This document shows positions 1-8,637 of a DNA stretch of 64,000 nucleotides, one piece after another. How positions within the stretch are numbered: position 1 is the stretch's first letter; every line of letters begins with the position of its first letter. The translations under genes and the position numbers were made by a program. The notes below the pieces were generated by a model, which was not told the origin of the DNA, did no database searches, and saw nothing but the letters and a program-made list of their open reading frames with translations. This DNA is from Fimenecus sp051881435. GTDB taxonomy: Bacteria; Bacillota; Clostridia; Oscillospirales; Acutalibacteraceae. The stretch covers positions 1 through 64,000 of the forward strand of contig JBJEPW010000039.1 of assembly GCA_051881435.1 (NCBI GenBank), read 5' to 3'.

Positions 1-43
1 GGCCCTTATAGGGCCTGTGCAAACCACTAGTTTACTAGTGGTT
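1..43. repeat. Two adjacent hairpins at the window edge
   Basis: Two perfect inverted repeats lie side by side: a 6-bp stem at 1-6/10-15 (GGCCCT/AGGGCC) and a 9-bp stem at 22-30/35-43 (AACCACTAG/CTAGTGGTT, loop TTTA). They lie just past the stop of the minus-strand glycosidase and could end its transcript, but no T-run follows on that strand, so a repeat element is equally likely. Confidence 0.5.
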
Positions 44-56
44 ATGATTATATAAG

Positions 57-2291
57 TTATTTTTTGATTTTGTTAAGCTGTTGGTTTACCCAAACCTTTG
101 CCTCGGGCGGTATTCTTGCGCCGCCCATATCAAAGACCTTTTCAACTGTAAAGCCCTTTGCCATATTCATCATGCCCTTTGAAACATTCATATTCATTTC
201 AGCGGTGATTTTTTCAATCATACTGTTTATGAATGCTTCACCCTCGGGATTTTTCATAATCTCGCCGATTTTATCCTTGATGCTGAAATATCCCTCGGGG
301 AACTCCAATTCTCCGCTTACATCAAGAGTGTCGAACCAGTTTTTACCGCTGTTGTCACCCTCGTTCGCCTTTAAAACATAGCTTTCATCAGGTGTGTCGG
401 TAAGATTTAATTCCATTTCGTCGGTTAAGTCACCGCTTACAGCCTTAATTGTGTTTTTGCCTTGTTTAAGGGTGACACCCTCAAAGCGGAAAATTTTGTC
501 TCCTTTAACGGTAGTACATTCTTCACCGTTTACAATAAGCGTTACCTCGTCGCAGTTTGAATAAACCTTAATATCCACTTTTTCATCTGTACGGTTTACA
601 TAACGGCGTGAGCAAAGGTGAACAAATTTTTCCTCTGACCAGTATGCCTTGTAGATGAAAAAGCTGTCCTTTTTGATTTTGCGGTCAAAGGTGACAAGTC
701 CTTTGTTGTTGCGCCCTTTAACTCCGCCCTCGTCACGCATATCGGAAGCAAAGTCAAACATATTCCATACATAAGTCGCCCATAAATAATCACGGGTGGC
801 AAATGTTTCAAGCATCTTTTCGTGGTAATACGCCTGATACTCCTCGGAATAATCCTGCATCTGCGGATTGTCGTTGTGATAGGCGAGGATTCCCTCACAG
901 CCGTATTCGGAAAGTCCGAGGCAGATGTCGGGATAATTTTTATGGAAATTATCAAGCCACGGTGCGTTATCGTCAACACAGCCCATATACCAACCGAAAT
1001 AGTGGTTGTATGCAAGAATATCGGTAATTGTGTTAAGCTGTGAGTCCTCAGGCACCATTGTAACATTTGCCATTGTGGTGGGACGGCTCTTGTCCAGCTT
1101 GTGGCAAAGGTCGTTAAGGTCTTTAAGATTTTTAATAAGCTCGGGAGTTTCCTCGCCGATGGTGATTTCGTTGGCAATGCCCCAAGTGAAGATAGAGGGA
1201 TGATTGTATGCTTGAATTACAAGCTCACGCATTTGGGACATTGTGTTGTCATAGGCCTCTTTTGTGGGCATAAATACTGAAATAAAGGGAATTTCAGCCC
1301 ATACAAGCAAGCCTGCACGGTCGCAGAGTGTGTAGAAATAATCATCGTGCTGATAGTGGGCAAGACGGATTGTGTTTGCCCCCACCTCGCGGATAAGCTT
1401 AATATCCTCTTCATGGTCAGCCTTGGAAATTGCCCAGCCCTTGTCAAGTCTGTCCTGATGGCGTGAAACACCGCGCAGGGGATAGGGGCGGTTGTTAAGG
1501 AAAAAGCCTTTTTCACTGTCAACCGAGAATTTTCTAACGCCGAAATCAACAGTCAGCTCATCAACCGCTTCACCGTCCTTTATAAGACGGCAGGTGAGAG
1601 TGTAAAGATATGGGTCATAAATTCCGTCCCATAAATGGGGATTTTCAAGCGTGATAACCGCGTCGCCGTCGGTAGTAACAGTCTGTCCGTCAAGGGAAAA
1701 CTCAACCTTTGTATCTGCTTTCCCAGTGATATATGTTTTAATCTCAATATCTGCCTTTTTAAGGTCGTCGCTTAATGTCGGAGTAACGGAAATGCCCTTT
1801 CCGCCGCAGTAATCAAGGGCAAAGTGGGATTTCTTAACAGTTATAAGATTTACATCGCGGTAAATTCCCCCGAAAAAGGTAAAATCCGCAGTCTGGGGAT
1901 AAACCTCTTTGTTTTCCCTGTTGTCAGCCATAACGGCGATTTTTGCCTTGCCCCGCTTCAAATACGGCGTAATATTTACTCTGAATGCGGAAAATCCGCC
2001 TTTGTGAACGCCTGCTTTTTTACCGTTTACAAAAACAGTCGCTATTGAGCTGACCCCCTGAAATTCAAGGTATGCTTCCTCGTCACTTTCAAGGTCAACT
2101 TTTATTGTTTTAAAGTACCAGCAAGCGCCCCTGTAAAAGTCAAAACCGCCGTCCTGACCGTCCATATTGTTCCAGGTGTGAGGCAGATTTACCTGCTCCC
2201 ATTTCCCGTTTGCACGGCGAGGCGTTTTGTCTTTTCTTGTACCCTCTTTGAGAAAATACCAATCGCCGTTAAGATTTGTAATCTTACGCAT
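57..2291 (-). CDS. Glycoside hydrolase family 2 (beta-galactosidase-like)
   Basis: This 744-residue protein has the GH2 layout: a jelly-roll sugar-binding domain (about 1-155), an immunoglobulin-like domain (about 165-255) and a TIM barrel (about 260-560), then a beta-rich C-terminal part and a roughly 80-residue helical tail. The barrel carries the expected acid/base (WGIANEI, E375) and nucleophile (LSEYGCEG, E462) motifs. No signal peptide is seen, so it probably acts in the cytoplasm on imported beta-linked oligosaccharides. Beta-galactosidase is the best guess; beta-glucuronidase or another GH2 activity cannot be excluded. An AAAGGAAG ribosome-binding site precedes the ATG. The gene diverges from a PTS-like permease across 150 bp with promoters for both. 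Confidence 0.88.
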   Translation of the reverse strand: MRKITNLNGDWYFLKEGTRKDKTPRRANGKWEQVNLPHTWNNMDGQDGGFDFYRGACWYFKTIKVDLESDEEAYLEFQGVSSIATVFVNGKKAGVHKGGFSAFRVNITPYLKRGKAKIAVMADNRENKEVYPQTADFTFFGGIYRDVNLITVKKSHFALDYCGGKGISVTPTLSDDLKKADIEIKTYITGKADTKVEFSLDGQTVTTDGDAVITLENPHLWDGIYDPYLYTLTCRLIKDGEAVDELTVDFGVRKFSVDSEKGFFLNNRPYPLRGVSRHQDRLDKGWAISKADHEEDIKLIREVGANTIRLAHYQHDDYFYTLCDRAGLLVWAEIPFISVFMPTKEAYDNTMSQMRELVIQAYNHPSIFTWGIANEITIGEETPELIKNLKDLNDLCHKLDKSRPTTMANVTMVPEDSQLNTITDILAYNHYFGWYMGCVDDNAPWLDNFHKNYPDICLGLSEYGCEGILAYHNDNPQMQDYSEEYQAYYHEKMLETFATRDYLWATYVWNMFDFASDMRDEGGVKGRNNKGLVTFDRKIKKDSFFIYKAYWSEEKFVHLCSRRYVNRTDEKVDIKVYSNCDEVTLIVNGEECTTVKGDKIFRFEGVTLKQGKNTIKAVSGDLTDEMELNLTDTPDESYVLKANEGDNSGKNWFDTLDVSGELEFPEGYFSIKDKIGEIMKNPEGEAFINSMIEKITAEMNMNVSKGMMNMAKGFTVEKVFDMGGARIPPEAKVWVNQQLNKIKK

Positions 2292-2327
2292 ATTTTAAAA
2301 GCTTCCTTTCAAAAGTATTTACACTTA

Positions 2328-2356
2328 ATTTTATCCAACTTCTGCCCCAAAGTCAA
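2328..2356 (-). promoter_or_regulatory. Promoter of the GH2 gene
   Basis: On the minus strand TTGACT (2351-2356) and TAAAAT (2328-2333) are 17 bp apart, upstream of the glycosidase start. It is back to back with the permease promoter, so one regulator could act on both. Confidence 0.6.
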
Positions 2357-2382
2357 TATTTTACATTTTATTTAATCTTATA

Positions 2383-2412
2383 TTGACTAATCAAATACTT
2401 TAATGATATAAT
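2383..2412 (+). promoter_or_regulatory. Promoter of the PTS EIIC-like gene
   Basis: TTGACT (2383-2388) and TATAAT (2407-2412) are 18 bp apart, and the -10 is extended by an upstream TGA. It lies 30 bp before the permease start. Confidence 0.65.
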
Positions 2413-2441
2413 GTGCTAAAATTGCAAACGGGTGATGAGGT

Positions 2442-3848
2442 ATGAAAAATGAGATAATAAGCTTAAAGAAAAATCTTTACCGTTCCACATCAATTATGTT
2501 TATTGTTCAGCTTTTCGGAGCGTTGGGAGCGGGATTTTTCTTTGTTGTGCAGAACATACTGGGTGTTCAGCATATTCTGGACGCCGCCGAAAAAGGAAAC
2601 GAGCAGATTTTGTGGTTTATCCTTTTTTGGGCGACGGACTTTTTCTTTATAGCCTTTACTGCGGTGACTGCATATCTTATTGCAGGTATTCCCGCCTTGG
2701 CGCCGGCGCTTTCTTTGAGCGTATATTTTTGCCATTTTGCAGGTAATCCCGTGCCGGGAAATGAGATGTACATAGCATACTTTGCAACGCCCTTAAATAA
2801 CGGCGGCGGAGTAAATATCGGCTATATGGGGTATTTTATTATGGCCGTGTTTATGGCTCTTCTCATAAAATATCTTTATATCGGCTGGGATAACGCAAAA
2901 AACTCCCTTGGCAAAAAGCTTGACGGTGTAATTGCAAAGCTCCGCAATAAAATCAAAGCGATTCCCGAAAGCTTCGGCGGAGTAGAGCTTTTGGAACAGG
3001 TGGATTTGATAGTACTTATCCTCATTTTGCCCGTTGCATCATGTGCTCTTACATTTTTGCTTATCCGTTACGGAATACAGCTTCCTTTTAACGCTTTGGG
3101 CGAGGCGCTCGTGGCACCCCTTACCAATCTTGCCGATTCAAGCGTTGTGCTGAGTGGAGTAGTTATAGGACTTATGGTAGGCTTTGACCTTATAGGCCCT
3201 GTTTCCATGGCGGCATTTTCCGTAGCGATTGCCATGCTGTTTGCAGGCGACGCCCGTTTTATGACGATTTACGGCGCATGTTTTATAACAATCGGCTGGA
3301 TACCTCTTTTTGCAATGATTATCCGCGGATTTATTAAGAAAAAGAGCTTTTGCCTCGATACGGACGATACAAACCTTGCGGTCAGCGGACCTATTAACGC
3401 ATTTTTTGAAAATGTTAAGCTTACGGTATCTTTTTCAATGGTTTATGCTTACAGAAGCCCCTTGACTATTATTCCCGGCTTTATGATAGGCTCTGCCGCA
3501 ACGGGACTTATGGTTTCACTTTTCAAAATCGTAAATACAGCATATCTCAACGAACTTCCCAAGTACGGAAACGGCTATACATTTGCACAGCTTTTTGAAA
3601 GGGGAGAGCGCTATATCTCATTTACATTGCCCCTGCGCTCAGGCGATTGGCTTACCTGCCGCATTCCCTTGTTCTTTATAATCCTTGCAGGCGCGGCTGT
3701 GGGCGGCGCGGCGATTGTTCTTTTCCGCCATATTGCGTATAAGGGACAGATAAAGAGGGAAACGGCGATTGAAACAAAGGGCGATATAGTCCTTGAAATG
3801 CGTCACTATGCACAAAAGCTGGCGAGGGACAGAAAAACTGCAAAATAA
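2442..3848 (+). CDS. PTS EIIC-like sugar permease (orphan)
   Basis: A 468-residue polytopic membrane protein with about nine hydrophobic segments between residues 15 and 440 and a charged cytosolic tail. Features such as AGIPALAPALS, a glycine-rich NNGGGVNIGYMGYF loop and GPINAFFENVK recall the fructose-type EIIC family of phosphotransferase systems, which move and phosphorylate sugars using EIIB and EIIA domains. No EIIA or EIIB domain is fused, and none is encoded next to it, which is unusual. It is divergent from a GH2 glycosidase, which suggests uptake of a sugar related to that enzyme (inference). It is transcribed alone and ends at a strong terminator. A non-PTS use of the EIIC fold remains possible. 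Confidence 0.6.
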   Translation: MKNEIISLKKNLYRSTSIMFIVQLFGALGAGFFFVVQNILGVQHILDAAEKGNEQILWFILFWATDFFFIAFTAVTAYLIAGIPALAPALSLSVYFCHFAGNPVPGNEMYIAYFATPLNNGGGVNIGYMGYFIMAVFMALLIKYLYIGWDNAKNSLGKKLDGVIAKLRNKIKAIPESFGGVELLEQVDLIVLILILPVASCALTFLLIRYGIQLPFNALGEALVAPLTNLADSSVVLSGVVIGLMVGFDLIGPVSMAAFSVAIAMLFAGDARFMTIYGACFITIGWIPLFAMIIRGFIKKKSFCLDTDDTNLAVSGPINAFFENVKLTVSFSMVYAYRSPLTIIPGFMIGSAATGLMVSLFKIVNTAYLNELPKYGNGYTFAQLFERGERYISFTLPLRSGDWLTCRIPLFFIILAGAAVGGAAIVLFRHIAYKGQIKRETAIETKGDIVLEMRHYAQKLARDRKTAK

Positions 3849-3855
3849 ACCGTAT

Positions 3856-3899
3856 CTGCACGGAGAGCTTATTGCTTTCCGTGCAGTTTTTTATTTTTT
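3856..3899 (+). terminator. Intrinsic terminator
   Basis: A 9-bp stem (CTGCACGGA 3856-3864 with TCCGTGCAG 3878-3886) is followed by a long T-rich tract, ending the EIIC-like transcript. Confidence 0.85.
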
Positions 3900-3903
3900 T
3901 CTA

Positions 3904-3932
3904 TTGAATTCCTACTATTTTTGTATTATATT
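3904..3932 (+). promoter_or_regulatory. rrf2 promoter with candidate Rrf2 operator
   Basis: TTGAAT (3904-3909) and TATATT (3927-3932) have 17-bp spacing. Between them lies TTCCTAC-N7-GTATTAT (3909-3929), which matches the perfect inverted repeat ATCATAC-N7-GTATGAT in the iscS promoter at 5 of 7 left-half and 6 of 7 right-half positions. Its placement suggests autorepression (inference). Confidence 0.5.
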
Positions 3933-3973
3933 ATTGTGTAATGCAAATAATTATTGATAAGGTTATGGTATAA

Positions 3974-4408
3974 ATGAAAATTTCAACAAAAGGAAGATAT
4001 GCAATAAGGCTTATGCTGGATTTGGCAATTCACGGTGAAGACGGATATGTGTCCATTAAAACCGTTTCGCAGCGGCAGAATATCAGCGAAAAATATCTTG
4101 AACAGATAATAAAGCTCCTTGCAAAGGAAAAGCTTGTTGAAAGCACAAGGGGAGCAATGGGCGGCTATCGCCTTACCCGTGAGCCGAAAGACTATACCGT
4201 GGGTGAAATTCTCCGTGTGACCGAGGGCAGTCTCGCTCCCGTAGCCTGTCTTGACGCAGACGAAAACACCTGCGAAAACTGTATGGACTGCGTAACCCTT
4301 GAAATATGGCAGTGTATTCTCGACGCAGTCAATAAGGTTGTGGATTCAATAACGCTTCAATACTTGGTGGATAAGCAAAAGGAAAAGGGGAATTGCGGTT
4401 GCTGTTAA
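3974..4408 (+). CDS. Rrf2-family regulator (IscR-like)
   Basis: A 144-residue Rrf2-family transcription factor. The N-terminal winged helix (about 1-75) starts with the family signature MKISTKGRYAIR and has the GAMGGYRL wing. The C-terminal half has cysteines 92, 100, 103 and 106, spaced as expected for an Fe-S cluster or thiol sensor, plus Cys114 and a CGCC terminus. Rrf2 proteins of this type (IscR, CymR) control Fe-S assembly and cysteine/sulfur genes. It heads a run leading through the methionine synthase genes to iscS-iscU, and a near-matching operator is in both its own promoter and the iscS promoter. The last bases overlap the next gene's start region. Whether it is IscR-like or CymR-like cannot be settled from sequence alone. 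Confidence 0.88.
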   Translation: MKISTKGRYAIRLMLDLAIHGEDGYVSIKTVSQRQNISEKYLEQIIKLLAKEKLVESTRGAMGGYRLTREPKDYTVGEILRVTEGSLAPVACLDADENTCENCMDCVTLEIWQCILDAVNKVVDSITLQYLVDKQKEKGNCGCC

Positions 4409-4995
4409 AGTATGATACAAACGAAGTCCTCCGTTATTTGGGATACAGGGGAAAGCCTGCCGATGACCGTACGCTTAAAATAATTGACGAGGTTTACAAT
4501 GAGCTTTGTAAGGTTATTACTCCCAAGTACATTTATAAGGAGTACGAATACGAAAAAACCGAGGATTCAATAATTGTAAACGGTATTGAGTTTAAAAGCA
4601 AAAAGCTTTTGTCACATTTAAAAAATTCCGATACTGTTGTTCTTTTCGGTGCAACTTTGGGAATGGGCGCAGATACGCTTATTCGTAAGTATTCCTTCAC
4701 CGATACGCCCCGCGCTGCAATCGGTCAGGCAACCGCCGCTTCCCTGGTGGAAAACCTTTGCGATTTGGGCTGTGAAGAAATAAAAACAACACTCGGCTGT
4801 GAGCTTCGCCCCCGTTTCAGTCCTGGGTACAGTGACCTTGCGCTGTCATGTCAGGCAGATTTTTTCAAACTTCTCGATATGTCAAAACGCCTTGGCGTAA
4901 CTCTTGCCGATTCATATTTGATGACGCCCTCAAAATCCGTAACGGCGTTTGTCGGAATTATAAAAAAGGACGGTGAATTAAATGAGCTTTATTGA
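4399..4995 (+). CDS. Methionine synthase activation-domain protein (stand-alone)
   Basis: This roughly 198-residue protein corresponds to the C-terminal reactivation domain of cobalamin-dependent methionine synthase. The diagnostic segment is RPRFSPGYSDLALSCQ (near residues 134-149), the counterpart of the AdoMet-binding R-x-x-P-G-Y motif. In MetH this domain binds S-adenosylmethionine and remethylates oxidised cob(II)alamin. Here it is a separate polypeptide directly upstream of metH, which lacks it, and overlaps it by 14 bp, so it likely acts in trans. Two TTG starts are possible, 4393 and 4399; I prefer 4399 because the AAGGGG site (4385-4390) lies 8 bases before it but only 2 before the other. 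It overlaps rrf2, suggesting translational coupling. Confidence 0.85.
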   Translation: MLLKYDTNEVLRYLGYRGKPADDRTLKIIDEVYNELCKVITPKYIYKEYEYEKTEDSIIVNGIEFKSKKLLSHLKNSDTVVLFGATLGMGADTLIRKYSFTDTPRAAIGQATAASLVENLCDLGCEEIKTTLGCELRPRFSPGYSDLALSCQADFFKLLDMSKRLGVTLADSYLMTPSKSVTAFVGIIKKDGELNELY

Positions 4996-7339
4996 TAAAT
5001 TCGGAAAAGAATTACTGTTCTTTGACGGTGCAATGGGCACAATGCTTCAAAAAAACGGTTTACAGGCAGGAGAACTGCCTGAGCTTATGAACCTTTCTAA
5101 GCCTGATGTTATTTTGAAAATCCATAAGGAATATCTTGACGCAGGCTGTGATATTGTTACAACCAATACCTTCGGCGCAAATGCCTTGAAATTTGAAAAT
5201 ACGGAAAAAATCGTGGGTTCGGCTGTTTCTATTGCAAAAAAAGCCGTAAGTGAGGTTACCCGCGAGTGCTTTGTCGCTCTTGATGTAGGCCCTCTCGGAA
5301 AGCTTTTAAAACCCTACGGCGATTTGGATTTTGACGACGCTTATAACCTTTTCCGTCAGCAAATGATGGCAGGAGAAAGGGCGGGCGCAGACTTAATTCT
5401 CATTGAAACCATGGGAGATTTGTACGAAATCAAGGCGGCTGTGCTTGCGGCAAAGGAAAATACCGAACTTCCCGTTCTTGTGTCGCTGATTTTCGATGAA
5501 AAGGGCAAACTTTTAACGGGCGCGGATATCCCCACAGCCGTTATCACCTTGGAAGGCTTGGGCGTGGACGGCATAGGTATTAACTGCGGTTTAGGCCCTG
5601 ACCAAATGCTTGGTCTTATAAAGGAAACGGCGAAATATTCCTCAACTCCCGTATTTATTCAGCCCAACGCAGGTTTGCCCGTGTGCATAAACGGCGTCAC
5701 CTCCTATAATGTAAAGCCCGATGATTTTGCGGAAAAACAGCTTGAAATATTGAAAGCGGGAGCGTGTGCTCTCGGCGGCTGCTGCGGCACAACTCCCGAA
5801 CATATCAAGGCGATGATTAACCTTTGCAGAAACGAAAAAATCGTTTCCGTTTCGCAAAAAGATTACACCGCCGTTTCCTCATATTCCAAAAGCGTTATTA
5901 TAGGCGAAACTCCCGTAATTATAGGCGAACGCATCAATCCCACAGGCAAAAAGCTTATGAAAGAGGCTTTGCGGAATAATGATATGGACTATATTTTCCG
6001 TGAGGGTGTAGCACAGACCGACGCAGGCGCACATATCCTTGATGTCAATGTGGGACTTCCCGAAATTGACGAGCCTGAAATGATGAAAAATGCCGTAACG
6101 GGGATTCAGAGTATTCTTGATACGCCCTTGCAGATAGATACTTCCGATACCGTCGCTATGGAAAAGGCTTTGCGGCTTTATAACGGCAAGGCGATGATAA
6201 ATTCCGTAAACGGCAAAGAGGAGTCAATGGCATCAGTTTTCCCCCTCTGTAAAAAATACGGCGGCGTTGTGGTTTGCTTAACTCTTGATGAAAACGGAAT
6301 TCCCGAGGATGTGAGCGGCAGAATAGCAATTGCAGAAAGAATTATCAAGAGAGCGGCGGAATACGGAATTTCAAAAAAAGATTTAGTTTTTGACCCTCTT
6401 TGTATGACGGTCAGCACAAACAGTCAGAATGCCGTAATCACACTGCAATCCGTTAAAAGGCTTCGCAGTGAATTGGGCGTTAATACAGTTCTCGGCGTTT
6501 CAAATGTATCTTTCGGACTTCCCGCAAGAGAAAATCTTAATTCCGCATTCTTCACTCTTGCCCTTGAAAACGGACTTTCGGCAGGAATTATAAACCCCAA
6601 AAGCGAAATGATGATGAATTCTTACTATTCTTTCTGCGCATTAAAGGGACTTGACGAGAATTTTGAAAAATATATTGAAAATTCTTCCGAAATCAAGCAG
6701 GAAGCAAAGTCGGAAAGCACCGCCGATTTAAAAACCGCCGTTATAAAAGGCTTAAAGGAACAGGCGAGAGAGCAAACACAAAAAGAACTTCTTACCAAAA
6801 CGCCTTTGGAAATAATTGACGGAATACTTATTCCCGCCCTTGATATTGTAGGCAAAGGCTTTGAGGAAAACACCGTATTTTTGCCGGGACTTTTAATGAG
6901 CGCCGAGACCGCAGGCGTAAGCTTTGAGGTGCTTAAAAATGAAATGGAGAAAAACGGTTCAAACGGTCCTAAAAAGGGCAAGATAATTCTGGCAACCGTT
7001 AAGGGCGATATTCACGACATCGGCAAAAATATTGTCAAGGTACTCCTTGAAAATTATGGCTTTGAGGTCATTGATATGGGCAAGGATGTACCGCCCCAAG
7101 CGATAGTTGATAAGGCGGTTGCGGAAAATGTTAAGCTGGTGGGATTGAGCGCGCTTATGACCACCACAGTCCCCTCAATGGAGGAAACCATAAAGCTTTT
7201 AAAAGAGCAGACCGAAGGTGTTCGCGTTATGGTAGGCGGCGCGGTGCTCACGCAGGAATATGCCGATATGATAGGCGCCGATTATTACGGCAAGGACGCT
7301 ATGTCCTCCGTCAGATATGCTGAAAATTTCTTTAAATAA
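4982..7339 (+). CDS. metH: Cobalamin-dependent methionine synthase without activation domain
   Basis: A 785-residue methionine synthase that transfers a methyl group from 5-methyltetrahydrofolate to homocysteine via cobalamin. Domain order: homocysteine-binding barrel (about 1-285; Zn ligands Cys202 in GINCG and Cys267/Cys268 in GGCCGTTPEH), folate-binding barrel (about 310-565, opening VIIGERINPTGKK), B12 cap (about 580-655) and B12-binding Rossmann domain (about 660-785), with the cobalt-ligating His678 in DIHDIGKN. Full-length MetH is about 1,200 residues; the C-terminal reactivation domain is absent here and supplied by the upstream gene. Such split enzymes are known in Clostridia and Thermotogae. 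No cobalamin riboswitch is seen; transcription probably comes from the rrf2 promoter. Confidence 0.93.
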   Translation: MSFIDKFGKELLFFDGAMGTMLQKNGLQAGELPELMNLSKPDVILKIHKEYLDAGCDIVTTNTFGANALKFENTEKIVGSAVSIAKKAVSEVTRECFVALDVGPLGKLLKPYGDLDFDDAYNLFRQQMMAGERAGADLILIETMGDLYEIKAAVLAAKENTELPVLVSLIFDEKGKLLTGADIPTAVITLEGLGVDGIGINCGLGPDQMLGLIKETAKYSSTPVFIQPNAGLPVCINGVTSYNVKPDDFAEKQLEILKAGACALGGCCGTTPEHIKAMINLCRNEKIVSVSQKDYTAVSSYSKSVIIGETPVIIGERINPTGKKLMKEALRNNDMDYIFREGVAQTDAGAHILDVNVGLPEIDEPEMMKNAVTGIQSILDTPLQIDTSDTVAMEKALRLYNGKAMINSVNGKEESMASVFPLCKKYGGVVVCLTLDENGIPEDVSGRIAIAERIIKRAAEYGISKKDLVFDPLCMTVSTNSQNAVITLQSVKRLRSELGVNTVLGVSNVSFGLPARENLNSAFFTLALENGLSAGIINPKSEMMMNSYYSFCALKGLDENFEKYIENSSEIKQEAKSESTADLKTAVIKGLKEQAREQTQKELLTKTPLEIIDGILIPALDIVGKGFEENTVFLPGLLMSAETAGVSFEVLKNEMEKNGSNGPKKGKIILATVKGDIHDIGKNIVKVLLENYGFEVIDMGKDVPPQAIVDKAVAENVKLVGLSALMTTTVPSMEETIKLLKEQTEGVRVMVGGAVLTQEYADMIGADYYGKDAMSSVRYAENFFK

Positions 7340-7365
7340 TACGCCTATTTAGCACTTTGTTATAA

Positions 7366-7394
7366 TTGACAAAATCATACCTAAGTAGTATGAT
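7366..7394 (+). promoter_or_regulatory. iscS promoter with perfect inverted-repeat operator
   Basis: TTGACA (7366-7371) and TATGAT (7389-7394) have 17-bp spacing. A perfect inverted repeat ATCATAC-N7-GTATGAT (7374-7394) fills the spacer and covers the -10, so a bound repressor would block RNA polymerase. The related site before rrf2 makes the Rrf2 protein the obvious candidate. Confidence 0.7.
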
Positions 7395-7455
7395 ATATGT
7401 GAATTCATAGTAATTTACTGTGAAATATGATTTTTCTATGAAAAGAGATGTATTT

Positions 7456-8637
7456 ATGAAGGTTTACGCAGATAATGCCGCAACCACTAAGATATCGAAA
7501 ACAGCTCTTGACGCTATGATGCCGTGTTACACGGAGATTTACGGCAACCCGTCAAGCTTGCATCAAGTGGGTCAGGAGGCGTTTCACGCAGTTCGTGACG
7601 CAAGAGAAACGGCGGCAAAATGCCTTAATTGCGATGCGGACGAGCTTTATTTCACCTCAGGCGGCAGTGAGAGCGATAACTGGGCAATTAAGGGTGCGGC
7701 TCACCTTATGGCGAAAAAAGGTAAGAAGCATATTATCAGCACAAAGTTTGAGCACCACGCTGTTCTTCATACCCTTAACGCACTTGAAAAAGAGGGCTTT
7801 GAGATAACTCTCCTGGATGTGTATGAAAACGGTCTTGTAAAAGCAGAAGATGTAAAAAATGCTATCCGCGAGGATACCGCCCTTGTAACGATTATGTATG
7901 CCAATAACGAGATAGGCACTATTCAGCCCATTCGTGAAATCGGCGCAATCTGCCGTGATAAAGGCGTGCTTTTCCATACTGACGCTGTTCAGGCGGTTGG
8001 TCATATCCCCGTTGATGTAAAAGCGGATAACATTGATATGATGTCACTTTCAGGTCATAAGTTCCACGGCCCCAAGGGTATAGGCGCACTTTACTGCAAA
8101 AAAGGAATCAGACTTCCCAATCTTATTGAGGGCGGTGCACAGGAAAGAAACCGCCGTGCAGGAACGGAAAATGTGCCTGCAATAGTAGGTATGGCGGCAG
8201 CTCTTAAAGAGGCGTGCGAAAATATGGAGGAAAACACAAAAAAGCTTGTGGCAATGCGTGAGCAGTTGATTAAAGGTATTCTTAAAATCGACGCAAGCCG
8301 AATAAACGGAGACCGTGAGCACCGACTCCCCGGTAATGTAAGCGCCTGCTTTGAAGGCGTTGAGGGTGAGTCATTGCTCCTTTATCTCGATTTGGCAGGT
8401 ATCAGCGCGTCGTCAGGTTCTGCCTGCACATCAGGCTCTCTCGACCCCAGCCATGTACTGCTTGCAATCGGACTGCCCCATGAGGTTGCCCACGGCTCGT
8501 TAAGACTGAGCCTTTGCGAGGAGAATACTCCCGAACAGATGGATTATATTATTGAACAGCTTCCGCCCATAATCAACAGACTTCGCGATATGTCGCCCCT
8601 TTGGGAAAGAATACAGAAAGAAAGAGGTTTAAACTAA
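7456..8637 (+). CDS. iscS: Cysteine desulfurase (IscS/NifS)
   Basis: A 393-residue PLP-dependent cysteine desulfurase of the NifS/IscS group, which removes sulfur from cysteine as a protein persulfide. It starts MKVYADNAATTK; the PLP lysine is K202 (SGHKFHGPKG) and the catalytic cysteine C324 lies in the SSGSACTSG loop. An in-frame ATG at 7420 is possible, but AAAAGAGA fits the start at 7456 and the family N-terminus begins there. The stop overlaps the next start (TAATG). Downstream genes are its sulfur clients: the scaffold IscU, the Fe-S enzyme NadA and the tRNA thiolase MnmA. Regulation is likely through the operator at 7374-7394. Confidence 0.95.
   Translation: MKVYADNAATTKISKTALDAMMPCYTEIYGNPSSLHQVGQEAFHAVRDARETAAKCLNCDADELYFTSGGSESDNWAIKGAAHLMAKKGKKHIISTKFEHHAVLHTLNALEKEGFEITLLDVYENGLVKAEDVKNAIREDTALVTIMYANNEIGTIQPIREIGAICRDKGVLFHTDAVQAVGHIPVDVKADNIDMMSLSGHKFHGPKGIGALYCKKGIRLPNLIEGGAQERNRRAGTENVPAIVGMAAALKEACENMEENTKKLVAMREQLIKGILKIDASRINGDREHRLPGNVSACFEGVEGESLLLYLDLAGISASSGSACTSGSLDPSHVLLAIGLPHEVAHGSLRLSLCEENTPEQMDYIIEQLPPIINRLRDMSPLWERIQKERGLN

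Noticed and set aside
596..1177. 193-codon minus-strand frame inside the GH2 gene
   Set aside because: It is an out-of-frame shadow of the catalytic domain and lacks a domain or start signal of its own.
4408..4982. Cobalamin riboswitch for metH
   Set aside because: metH overlaps the upstream gene, leaving no leader, and no B12-box-like sequence was seen upstream of rrf2.
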